This document shows, piece by piece, positions 28,250 to 39,466 of a stretch of DNA of 64,000 nt. The notes below the pieces were generated by a model. The model was given only the letters and a program-made list of their open reading frames with translations, was not told where the DNA came from and did no database searches. Within the stretch, counting starts at the first letter, position 1. Each line of letters starts with the position of its first letter. Source of the stretch: Halichondria panicea (Eukaryota; Porifera; Demospongiae; Suberitida; Halichondriidae); the NCBI RefSeq assembly GCF_963675165.1, contig NC_087383.1, forward strand, positions 310,001-374,000. Reading direction: 5' to 3'. Both the position numbers and the translations under genes were made by a program.

Positions 28250-30440
28250 TTTGGTAGACGCCAAGGCCAGATCTAATTGTTTAAAACATATAATGTATAC
28301 TCATGCCCGATCTATATAGCTGGTCCAACACAGCCACACAGGTGGGGCTGTGTTTAGGTGGCATGGCTATGGTCTGATTCTTATTTACTCTTGTTAGTGT
28401 GAGCCCTAAGTGGCAGCATGCCTCCTCAATCAGCTCTGAGCACGTTAGGGCAAACATTCCTGCATTGCATTATGTCTGCATGGGTATATAGGTCTTACAG
28501 AACCTTACCTTGCTAGTTCAGTTGTTAGATGCACAATATACGGTAGCCACAGAAGAAAACTCAGGCCGCCACTGCCACGCCACCCCGACGACACCGGTGA
28601 GGGGTCAATCTCTTGTGTGCATTGTTCTATATAGTAGCAAGTGTGAGTTCAGTTGTTAGCATTAATATTTATTATGTCGAGAAAGACACCCGTCCAGGCC
28701 GCCCCCCTAACCTCTGTCTCGAGGCTACTATTGAAATTGGACCGACAAGTGCCCTAAGTGGCAGCATGCCTCCTCAATTGTAGTCACTGCATGCACATGG
28801 ATAACGTTTTTGTGGCCTTAAAATTGCCCAAAACGTAATATTTTATGCTCGCATATATTTTTACACCACCACACATTTTGTGGATATATTTTTGAAAAAG
28901 GTCTCTGGTGAAGGTTGCATGCCTCACCTCTTTTAATTTAGTTCCTTGAACTAAGTGATTTATCATTAATAATTAGTCTTCATTTGCTTCTCGGGTGACT
29001 TGCTTAGAGCACACGCCTGTCTAGTCGGCTTTCTTAACCCATCTGCAAATAGACATTCGAGCACGCCACCTTCCACGGGCTGTGAAACTTCTTGGTTGCC
29101 ATGCTGTGCTCTATTATCTAGTAATTACCACCCACGTAATATTTCACTAGGAGTATGATTGCACATGTACATGCTTACCCTCTTCCTGTTATCAAGCCAG
29201 CTTTTAATTTGCTCCTTCTTTTATTATTGTATTCTACTCTATAGATCCTAGTTCGAGCACAGCCACCTTTCACTTTTCACAGCTTTTAAAAGACACAAAA
29301 CTATAATAAAGGATAGGTCACAACATGCTTGCACATGCAGCTACATCAGCCAGTGAGTGACGTTTATTGTACCGGTTTGGCAGATTGACGACTCGGCGTT
29401 TACGATAGCCCCCTCTAGCTGTTTAATGGCAGGATATATCTCTAGCTATAGGTTGACCACCTGGAGTTGTTTACTGCGCAGGAGGACAGTAAAACCAGTT
29501 AATATAACAGCTAAACTGTTCTGCCTGTATTGCATAATTGTAGGAAAGCCTTGAATTATCAAGGGTTTCCTAGCCCCTGTTATCTTACTTTCCAGCAGAG
29601 CTGGCTACCACCGGCTTCCTTTTTGAGGCCATCAGTAGAGAGTCGAATCGTGGGCCTTTTCATTGTGCAGCCACTGGATATAAATAATTCTTCCAAAATG
29701 GCAATCTTACTTGGAGAATGTCTCTTTCCTCCTAAATTTTGTGTAGCGGAAGCAGTTGAACAGACACAATGAATCTAGCGCATGCGCGTTCGTAGACATT
29801 GTGAATAATGATAAAAGGGGTGTGTTTTCACTATAAAAGGAGTTTTCGAGGCGAAAATGATTAAATATGGCCGCTGATAAATTCTTTGGTTTACTGCTTC
29901 CTGGTGCATGGTGGGAGTAAGGGCCTTGCACGCGGCCATATTTAGCATCATGGAGTGGAGTGCCCATGGCCGACCAGACCACTCCCTTATTTCCTCTAAG
30001 CATGATAAGGATCTACTGCATAATACTGATACTCTCCAACTGCTCTCTTCTGGAGGCCAGGTCCAGTTGGCACAACACCTGGTGGTTGTTCTATGTTAGA
30101 AACCTGCAGGTACATGACTAACTGAGGCATATGCTCAAAGGGAAAGAAAAATTGCTGCTCACGTCCACGAGGAAGTCCAGGCATCCCAATAGGAACACCC
30201 ATGCCCGGAGATTTCCTGGGGTGGTGGTTCTATTTATCTTCATAGAGTATGGGTATGTTAGAAACCTTTACTTTCATAATAATAAAAAAAAATTATTATC
30301 TTTTACTTTTTTATTTTTACTTTCGAAATTATAACTAGTGCTCTTGTAGTGTGTAGCACAGAATTGCTATAGGTAGTTTTAGTAATTGTGTGGCTACTAA
30401 CCTTGGGCCTGATGTCCATGCTCTTTGAGAGCAGCCTCTC

Positions 30441-30715
30441 TCTCCCTTGACTAGCTAACTATGTGTGTGTATGGTAGGCCCACTCTCTCCCTCTCATAGT
30501 GTGTGTATGGTAGGCCCACTCTCTCCCTTGACTAGCTAACTATGTGTGTGTATGGTAGGCCCACTCTCTCCCTTGACTAGCTAACTATGTGTGTGTATGG
30601 TAGGCCCACTCTCTCCCTCTCATAGTGTGTGTATGGTAGGCCCACTCTCTCCCTTGACTAACAATGTGTGTGTATGGTAGGCCCACTCTCTCCCTTGACT
30701 AACTATGTGTGTGTG
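30441..30715. repeat. minisatellite, ~35-45-bp units
   Basis: Repeated GTATGGTAGGCCCACTCTCT units with alternating linkers (TTGACTAGCTAACTATG or CTCATAG), about six to seven copies, immediately upstream of the transketolase-like exon. Confidence 0.9.
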
Positions 30716-30724
30716 TTTGTGCAG

Positions 30725-30894
30725 GTGGTCTTGGAGAGGCAGTGGCTGGTGCTCTGAGCGAGGAGAGTGGAGTAGTGATCAAGCGTCTCTTTGTGACTGG
30801 CATCCCTCGCAGTGGCGGACCAGGGGCCAAGCTCATGGAAATCTATGGGATCTCAGCCAGCTACATTGTAACAGCTGTCAAGAGCCTCATCTAA
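30725..30894 (+). pseudogene. orphan last exon of transketolase
   Basis: After an acceptor (tttgtgcag) an open frame reads GLGEAVAGALSEESGVVIK, then RLFVTGIPRSGGPGAKLMEIYGISASYIVTAVKSLI and TAA. This matches the transketolase C-terminus (family pattern GGIGEAVSSAV, VPRSGKPAELLKMFGI, AVRGLI). The preceding ~590 residues are not seen anywhere upstream on either strand, although the fragment's frame and splice acceptor are intact. It could be a duplicated terminal exon, the remnant of a gene disrupted by the repeats, or the end of a transcript with a very distant upstream exon. Confidence 0.75.
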
Positions 30895-31096
30895 ACAAGA
30901 GACTGAACTGAACATTGGAGCTGTTAGCAATAATTATAATTGATTATTTTTAATGAGCTAGCTGCGTCTTTCAATTGCACTACTCCTAGAAATAGAAATT
31001 AATGGTAAGGATCGTTAATGTAGTATGAAGCTTAAATGCAAAAAATAATATGAAAATGCAGTGTTAACCTTTACCCAATTATGCCAGCAAAAAACT

Positions 31097-31494
31097 ATGA
31101 ATCAAGCTAAAGCAATGGATGAAGAGATGGACATCATTGATGACTCACTTTACAGGTAAGCAGCTCTCTAGCTCCCTCGTGAGCTGTAGTCTCTAACAGT
31201 CTAGCTGTGTGTCTTGCTGCTATGCACGATACCCACCACACACCACTGCACTGAAGTAGAAACCTGGTTTAATGACACTTGACCTGTATGTGTTTAATCC
31301 TCTACAGTCGTCAACGCTATGTCCTTGGCGACCGAGCAATGCATCAAATGGCACAGTCCAGTGTGTTCCTGAGTGGGCTGGGAGGTCTTGGAGTGGAGAT
31401 AGGTTGGTCATGATCCTGTCTATTTCATTCATTATCAATATCATCGATATCATTGTTTCCTACAGCAAAGAACATTATCCTCGCTGGACTGAAG

Positions 31495-31528
<34 letters not shown>

Positions 31529-34500
31529 ACACACACACACACACACACATACAGTCAGTACTACCATATAGTTTGTGGGGTAAACAATTTGTTATTTTTG
31601 TCGGCAAGCTGACCTCGAAATTTACCCATAAAAACATAGACGTAGTTTATCGGAATGCATGCAATGCAGTGGACGTAATGAAACGAACGAAATGTTCACT
31701 CACGAAAATCTCCGCTCTTCAAATTCAACGAATTCTTTATCTCATGAAAAATACCCGCTACGTACGGTATATGATACTCTACCCCCCCCCACACACACTG
31801 ACAGTCAGTGGTCATCCATGATCCCGCCCCCTCAACCCTCTCTGACCTATCATCACAGTTCTTCCTCAGACCTGACGATGTTTCCACGGGAACCAGCAGG
31901 TTAACCATTCCATATAAATAATATTAATCAAAAAAATTTTTTTTCTGCAGAGCGGAGGCAAGTTTATCTCGCTTACAGGAGCTCAACCCGTATGTGTCCG
32001 TATCCATGGTGTCACAGCCCCTGACAACCAACTCAGACCTCTCATTCTTGTCCCAGTATCAGGTATGAAACAGCTGCCATAATTATACTAACAACTCCAT
32101 ATTGTGAGAGCATGCGTACGATACTGCAATATGGATCAGCGATTGCTTTCTGGTCCATTCTGGGGAAAAGCATGGCTATAATTATAACATTGTATAAATA
32201 GGTGCTTTGTTGGGCCTGTTTTTGAAGCTAGCTAACTCTGATGGTTCCACGTGTGACTTTGTGTCCACTGCAGTGTGTTATCCTGACTGATGCTAGTGTC
32301 GATCTTCAACTGGTGGTGAACAAGTTTTGCCGAGCTCAGCAACCTCCAGTCAAGGTACCACACCCTAACCACACCCCCTACAAGTATAGTGCTGTATATC
32401 TATGGCAAGCCGTGTGGTTCAAAAATAGAAAGCACAAAACGTACTGTTATTATGCCTAAAAACCTACTATAAACGTACGTGTTTCATTATAAACGTACGT
32501 GTTTCATTTTACGTAATTATTTAATAATTAGCCAGCTACGCTTTTTGTGCAAGTCTCTCTGTCACTAGCCTCGATTCCAGGCGGGCTTGAATCGAGGCTA
32601 CTCTGCTGTCACTTGCTAGGTGTTTCAGATATAACCTAGCCTCGAGACCAGGCCAATTAAAATCGTATTTTAATCGGCCTGGATTCGAGGCTAGATATAT
32701 AACCTGGCACATACAAAAGCGTACGTATGTTTATAATAAATAACATTACGTTACAGGAGACGTAGCGGTATAATGAAACACGTACGTTTATAGAAAACAC
32801 GTAGGTTTTTAGGCATAATAACAGTACGTTTTGTGCTTTCTATTTTTGAACCACTCCGCTTGCCATAGAATTCCATATTGAAGATCAGTTAGGTTTGATT
32901 TTTTGTTGGTTTAGGTCATATTTTGTATGTCGTCAATCAATTAACTGAATGTTTCTTTCTCATCCTGCAGTTTCTGTCCTGCTCGGTGAGGGGTGTGTTT
33001 TCGTCACTGTTTTGTGACTTTGGTCCCGAGTTTACTGTGTACGACAAAGATGGGGAGGAGCCTCTCGAGTGCTTCATTGGGAACATCACCAAGGTAACCA
33101 TATTAATACGTACTGTTAGCCTTCAATATGTATACAGGCATCTCCGGGTGTTGTGACTTGTCTGGAGGGACATCTTCACGGCATGTCCACTGGTGACCTA
33201 ATCACGTTTAGAGAGGTCGTGGGAATGGAAGTTAATGGAACTACACACACTATAAAAGGTATAAGCTACACCTGGCATTCTGTAGCTCTCTTCTTACTCA
33301 CTGGTTACTAGATACAAGTGCTGTGCTTGGTTGACATCCAGACAAACAGCTACATCTGGCATTCTGTACTTATGATTATTCGTGTACATCGTAATACTAA
33401 TAATGGTCTGTTTTGATAGCTAACTTTGAACGCTCATAACCTGACTTAGATTTCAGCCATTTTGGTAGCTATCTTTGAGAGCTCGTAATTTGTGTTCAGA
33501 TTATCCAATTTCAAATAGCTCTCTTAGAATTACCATTCCAATGGTGTGCTACAGATACGAGTTCTGACTATCTAACAAGGTTGTATTTCATTGTTTTGCT
33601 CCTCCGTACACAGTCATGTCCCCCAGTGTATTCAGTGTTGGAGACACGAGTGAGATGACCCCTTACCAGCATGGAGGAATAGTCAGACAAAGAAAGACAC
33701 AGTCAACAGTCACATTTGTAAGATCATGTGTACACCTGACAACCATCACTTATAACATTATTGTGTGGAATAGCAGCGTTTCCAGCATGCATGCGATATT
33801 AAATTCGTGGGTATATTTGTTCACGGTACATGCTTAATGTACGAAATGTATTATGTATTAATAAATGTGCGAAAATCGCGATCATTAATACCCTTGAAAA
33901 AATACGGTACTTAACACCCACCCCCCACACGCCCACCCCCCACACGCCCACCCCCCACATGGATTTTGTGAATATATGAGCATTTCCCATATCTCCAACA
34001 CTTTTATTCATATGTTGCAAGGATTCTGCACAATACTAACCAGCATTATCATAATTACATGTAGACATACTTCACATTCTTTTGTTTACCACAAACATCT
34101 CATGAAGGTCTTGCCTATAAAAGGCATGAATCATAACCCACTTATTGACTTATTGACTTTCAATGTGGGTTATCCATAAATATCCATAAATTTTTGGAAG
34201 GCTCTCTTCTAGCTAGTTGGAGGCCTGATTGCAATAAATAAACAAACAAACACAATCTGGGAAGACATTAGACTTGTGGGATTCCTCACTCCCACAAGTC
34301 TAATGTCTCCCATTCCCTCTACCTCTCTTACACGTAAAAGTTCTAAGAATTACATTATTATGCCTCCATGCTCAAAGTACAGCAGCCCTCAAAGTTCTCC
34401 TACTGTTCAATTGCTAGCACATGTAAGTGGGATTTCCCCTACTATTAAACAACTGTATACTGCATGGCGGGTGTATTTCAAGGGTTTCGCCTAAAGACCC

Positions 34501-37500
34501 AGTTTTTTCGTTGAATAGCAGCTTTGCAGTATGCATGCAATATTAAATTCGTGGGTATAAATGTTAACGGTACATACTTGAAAACCGCATATTGCCCCCC
34601 CCCCTCCCCCCTAGGAACCCCTGGAAGTCCAGCTGAGAAATCCTAGTGTCCTTATAGCAGATTTTGCCAAGTTTGAGCACCCGCTCCAAACACATATCGG
34701 GCTTATAGCTCTGGATAGATTCTCACAGACTCACAACGGTTCTCTACCCAAACCACGGTGAGCAGTCAATGCGTATGCCAGCTGATGTGCTATCGTGATA
34801 TTCTTTTCCAGTGATCCAAGAGATGCAATGGAGCTTGCTCGCCTGGCCAATGAAGTCAACCGTGAGAACAAGCTGGTGAGACAATAAAATAATTTGTCGA
34901 AAATGAGTACACCGAAAAATTTATATTTATACGTATGTATAGACATGTACTTTTTGAATTTGTTGCCTCTATCTACGTGATATCTTGCTACGGCCCATCG
35001 CACACACACACACACACTTTCGTGTGCGCACGTGTGGTCAGGTTGAGCTTGTGGATGAAGAGTTGCTGAAGGCACTGTCGTTCACCGCGGGGGGTCTTCT
35101 CCCACCCCTGGCAACGGTTGTGGGGGGTCTGGCAGCGCAGGAGGCTCTCATTGCTCTCACTGGAAAATTCTCACCTCTCAAACAGTGGGTAAGAGATAAC
35201 GAGGCTGTTCTTTCCGTAACAATTTCAATTAGTATTATGTACATCTATGCGTGCTTGATTGACAGCATTGCTCTTGTATGTACTGTACATGTATTTGTGC
35301 AGCTGTATCTGGATGCAGTAGAAGTTTTGAGTGGTCAAGAGAGCCTCGATTCAACATCCTTCTTACCAAAGTGAGTATCTGTGTGTCTCCAATATTGTGG
35401 GACACACTAAGGTCATATACTCCCTCAGAGGTGATCGCTATGACGCTGTACGTATTTGCCTGGGGGAGGAATTGCTGCAAAAAATGGCCAACTGTCGACT
35501 GTTCATGGTAGGCATTACTAACAGTACATGTAGGTAAACTCAACTATAGCTGCAAATTTGTATGGTGATATATATATACGATGACTATAGCCATCTTACT
35601 TACATGTAACAACGTACTGTATTGGTTGGACCTAGATCTCCGTGTACACTAAAATCACACATCCAATATATAGCTACACTTTTGTTTATTATGATGGCCA
35701 GCTCCCGCAGCTTAGAGAGTACTTAAATCTTACTGTGACCGCACAGGTTGGGTGTGGAGCCATTGGTTGTGAGATGCTCAAGAACTACGCCATGCTAGGG
35801 ATAGGCAGGAGGCCAGCAGGACAGGTGAGTACCTTGCAAGTATTGCAGTACTATCCCCCCCCCCCCCCCACACACACAGATCACCATCACTGATAATGAC
35901 CTGATCGAGAAGTCTAATCTCAACAGACAGTTTTTATTTCGACCACGACACATTCAGGTAAGCTTGATGACATCACGTGACATCATTGTATGTATTCCCA
36001 TAGCAACCCAAGTCGCTGGTAGCCGCTCGATCCACCAATGACATCAATCCAGGTAGAGAGAAAAGCGTATGTACATTTAGTTACCCCCAGCAGAGCTAAT
36101 AATTGATCCCCACATTACTTATCATTACCCCCTGCAGAGCTACTAATTGACCCCCAGCAGTATAAGGTGTTTCCTGGCACAGAGAGGAAAGTCTATCACG
36201 ACCAGTTCTTCCAGTCACAGACTGTCATTGTCAACGCCCTTGACAACGTGGAGGCTCGTAGATATGTGGACAGGTACAGTAAGACACAGACATGCACTCA
36301 TGTGTATACCGTATAACGGCGATTTGGCAAATTAAAAATGAAAGTTTTCTGGTGGACGCAGCATCATTTGCTGTAATAACCACGCCTGAGATGCCAAATT
36401 AAAAACCACTAAATCAGTTCAAATTTGCCACATATAATATTTGCCAAATTTTCCAGTAATTAATGCGGTAATTGCTCTCTATGCCTGAGTGATTGTTAAT
36501 TAATTCTCTCTCTCTGCAGTCGCTGTGTAACTAACCTTCGACCTCTACTAGAGTCGGGCACCATGGGAGCCAAGGGCCACGTGCAGGTGATCACTATATA
36601 GCTTACCTAATAATAATCTCAACCATTATCTTCGTCCCCCTTCTTATAAGGTGATTGTCCCTCATCTGACGGAGTCCTACTCCAGTCAGCAAGACCCACC
36701 AGATAAAGATGTTCCTTACTGCACTCTCAAGTCATTCCCGGCCACCATTGAGCACACCATCCAGTGGGCCAGGGACAAGGTGTGTGGTGTGTGTGTGTGT
36801 GTGGTGTGGGCGTGTGTGCATGTAACACCTATTTCTTGACTCTTCAGTTCGAGGCACTATTCTTCCAAAAACCATCCATGTACACAAAGTTTTGGGATTC
36901 TCAAAGTCCACAGAAGCTACTCCAGGTACGTTTGAGCTGACATGGCAATAAATTATACGTCAATTTAAATCTACCACACAGGCGTTGAAAGAACAGCAAA
37001 TTCCTGACGGGGTAGTAAAGGTCGTGAAGATGTTGGGATCGTCCCCTCGTGACTGGACCTCCTGCGTACAATTAGGACGAATCAAGTTCGAGAAATATTT
37101 CAATCACAAGGTCACATTCATTATTAATAGTCCGGCATACATGTAAGTGCTTGTATTATTTTATATTTATTGTAGGCTTTGAATCTGATTCACACATTTC
37201 CATTGGACACAAAGATGAAGGATGGCTGTAAGCAATATTAATGAAAGGAGGTGTGGTTACTTACCCCCCCCCTCCAACTACAGCTCTGTTCTGGCAGTCC
37301 CCAAAGAGACCACCGATACATGTTGTATTCAGTACCTCTAACAAACAGTGAGCTTGAAAATTGTGTTCGAAAATGTTTTCTCTCTCTGCACGTTGTAATT
37401 ATAGGCATATGCTCTTTGTCATGACAACAGCCAAGCTGCTAGCCTCAATCCATGGAATACAGTACACTGATCAGGTTGGTACTAGCAGCCATACTGTGTT

Positions 37501-39241
37501 GTTATGGACGTATAATTATGGCTGTTTAATTTGGTAAATTCCCGATATAGGATTTACTAGAGAGCAATATTGTGACTATCATCCAGTCCACTCCCGTGCC
37601 TCTCTTCAAGCCCTCGTCAAAAGTACGTATTATTAGTCGTTGTACCGTGTCGCTCTATTGGCCGTTAATCTCACCCACCCACTCACACCCACTTACTCAC
37701 ACCCACTCACTGTAGACAGTCATCACGGATGAGTCGGTGAAGAAGCCGGAACAGGTGGAGGTGCCGCTAGACATGATGGAGACTTGTCAGGCTAACCTGG
37801 AGAAGATGCTTGCAGCTGGAGACATCCCTCAGCGTAAGTGGAACAGGATAAGTGCTAGTCTCGGTTCCAGGCCGTACGTATTTTAATCGATTTTAATCGG
37901 CCTGGAACCGAGACTAGATAAGTGCAGGCTTCAATTTGTTAGCTTCATCAATTGAACCCTGCACCTAATAAGTATGTATAGCTACAAAGGCTGACCTTAT
38001 CATTAGAAGACATTTTTGTAGTACCTGTTATTCCTCCTACAGAGAAACTGCGAATGTTTCCGCAAGCATTTGAGAAAGATGATGATTCTAATGGCCACAT
38101 TGACTTCATCAGCTCAGCTGCAGTAAGCCATAGCAACCATACCCCCCTTCCCCTGTGTATCCATAGCAACCATACCCCCTTCCCCTGTGTATCCATAGCA
38201 ACCATACCCCCTTCCCCTGTGTATCAATAGCAACCATGCCCTTCCCCTGTGTACCGTGGTGTTACCTACTATTAGAACCTGAGGGCAAGTGTGTACTCCA
38301 TTGAGAACGTGGATAGACTCAAGGCCAAGCTCATTGCCGGCCGTATAGTGCCTGCCATAGCAACCACGACAGCTGCAGTGGCTGGATTGGTACGTAACTT
38401 TAGTTATAGCTTCGTACTTATTATGTTACACTGTTCAAAAAATTAACAAATTGTGCTCCCAAACTATATACAATGTTGACACAAATACTAAAAATGGATT
38501 CCACTTATCTGTTGTCTAGGTGAGCATAGAGCTGATCAAGGTGATACAAGGAGGTCTACCACTGGAGAGCTACAAGAATGCTTTCCTCAGCCTTGCCCTC
38601 CCGTCACTCGTATTCTCTGAACCTGCCCCTCCTCTGAAGACACTTGTTAACAAAGATCTCAGCTTCTCCCTCTGGGACCGATGGGAGGTCAAAGGTCACA
38701 AAGACATGACGCTACAGGAGTTCCTCAACATTCTTCAAGTAAGCAAATCTATAATTATATTATTTTTTTAACAATTTGAAATCCATCAGTGAACTTAAAA
38801 TGTTGTGAAGTACAAATTAATTTAGTAACCTAGCTTCCGAGTTGTAATAGACTTCTTTATTTCTTCCGTGTGCAGGAGCAGTGTGGGTTGGAGGTGACCA
38901 TGGTTGTTTTGGGTGTCAAGATGATATACGTCCCCTTCATGCCTGGCCACAAGAAGCGACTGACACAAACGTACGTAAGATTATGCAGCTAGAATCACCA
39001 AGCCTTCTCATAGCCCCAGGCTGTACATGTACATGGGATCTGATTTGCCTCTTTGTAACATTTTCAGAAATTTATTTGTGGTTGTATGATCTTGACCCAT
39101 GCACATGCATGCAGGATGGTGAAGCTGCTCAAGCCCGACCATGAGAGGAGCTACATGGACCTGACAGTGTCCCTCCAGACTAACACTGACGAGGATGCGG
39201 AGGACGCCCCAGGGCCTCCCGTCAGATACTATTTCAAATAG
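31097..39241 (+). CDS. UBA6: ubiquitin-like modifier-activating enzyme 6 (E1)
   Basis: UBA6 is an E1 that activates ubiquitin (and FAT10 in vertebrates) with ATP and passes it to E2s. Exons: 31097-31155, 31308-31402, 31466-31494, 31805-31899, 31951-32062, 32274-32354, 32971-33093, 33138-33258, 33614-33717, 34615-34757, 34812-34875, 35042-35188, 35303-35370, 35429-35507, 35747-35824, 35880-35957, 36004-36052, 36138-36273, 36520-36586, 36651-36779, 36848-36925, 36982-37110, 37176-37227, 37284-37347, 37405-37474, 37551-37622, 37716-37833, 38043-38122, 38276-38389, 38520-38738, 38876-38970, 39115-39241. All phases close: 1024 residues, against about 1052 in human. Seen: [14 protein letters not shown], inactive adenylation half [12 protein letters not shown], active adenylation [13 protein letters not shown] and [14 protein letters not shown], catalytic Cys600 in [20 protein letters not shown], and the ubiquitin-fold domain ending [23 protein letters not shown]-like and LFRPRHIQ blocks favour UBA6 over UBA1. 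Confidence 0.96.
32401..32867. mobile_element. foldback element with ~90-bp inverted repeats
   Basis: Left arm from TATGGCAAGC (32401) through AAACGTACGTGTTTCAT and right arm ending GCTTGCCATA (32867) are inverse copies over roughly 90 bases with small gaps. Two short TAGCCTCG-family palindromes (32565-32600, 32636-32694) sit nested in the centre. It fills most of UBA6 intron 6. Confidence 0.8.
33760..34612. mobile_element. ~0.8-kb repeat in UBA6 intron 9, paralogous to SUGP1 intron 3
   Basis: Long blocks here recur inverted at 59735-60470: ATATCCAACAC-region blocks, TTTACCACAAACATCTCATG, CTTGCCTATAAAAGGCATG, the hairpin GACATTAGACTTGTGGGA, and CCTCCATGCTCAAAG. The 3' part contains GCTAGCACATGTAAGTGGGA followed by a second partial copy (ATGCATGCAATATTAAATTC at 34529), so the element appears partly tandem. 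No coding sequence was recognised. Confidence 0.8.
37855..37917. repeat. perfect palindrome, TAGCCTCG family
   Basis: CTAGTCTCGGTTCCAGGCCG and its exact inverse flank an AT-rich centre with duplicated ATTTTAATCG. It lies in UBA6 intron 27. Compare 3156, 32565 and 32636. Confidence 0.8.
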
Positions 39242-39466
39242 CTCGATCAGAACTTATCGTAAACCTGATTATTATTATTGTTGTTCATTGTTCTTAAACG
39301 AATTGATGGATGACTTAATTGCCAAACCACAATAAATTTATATAGAAGAATGAAATGTTGGTATATAGTAATTGAAACACTTACGGTAGTTTTATATACC
39401 GTGTGTGTTGAATATGAAGTCATGTGATGCAATATGCTAAAAGTGTTTGATGGGTTATGAGTTCGC

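Larger units (their letters stand above)
25214..30724. other. gene-poor, repeat-rich interval
   Basis: About 5.5 kb without a recognisable complete gene. It holds a possible three-exon small gene (25602-26253), duplicated exon-like fragments (26581-26745 and 27325-27481), a third coding-like fragment (27644-27805), a foldback element (27856-28249), direct repeats CCTAAGTGGCAGCATGCCTC near 28413 and 28752, a minus-strand open fragment at 29999-30202 and a minisatellite (30441-30715). The density of broken sequence contrasts with the tight packing elsewhere. Confidence 0.7.

Noticed and set aside
28675-28760. Short plus-strand frame starting MSRKTPVQAAPL.
   Set aside because: Too short, overlaps a dispersed direct repeat, no splice context.
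29999-30202. Minus-strand frame reading GMPGLPRGREQQFFFPFEHM and on to a stop.
   Set aside because: Coding-like composition, but no family recognised, no convincing neighbouring exons, and it sits in the broken repeat-rich interval; left as unexplained, not called a gene.
34262-34309. Strong hairpin considered as a structured RNA or terminator.
   Set aside because: The same hairpin occurs in the paralogous repeat at 59888-59938, so it is part of a mobile repeat, not a gene-specific RNA.
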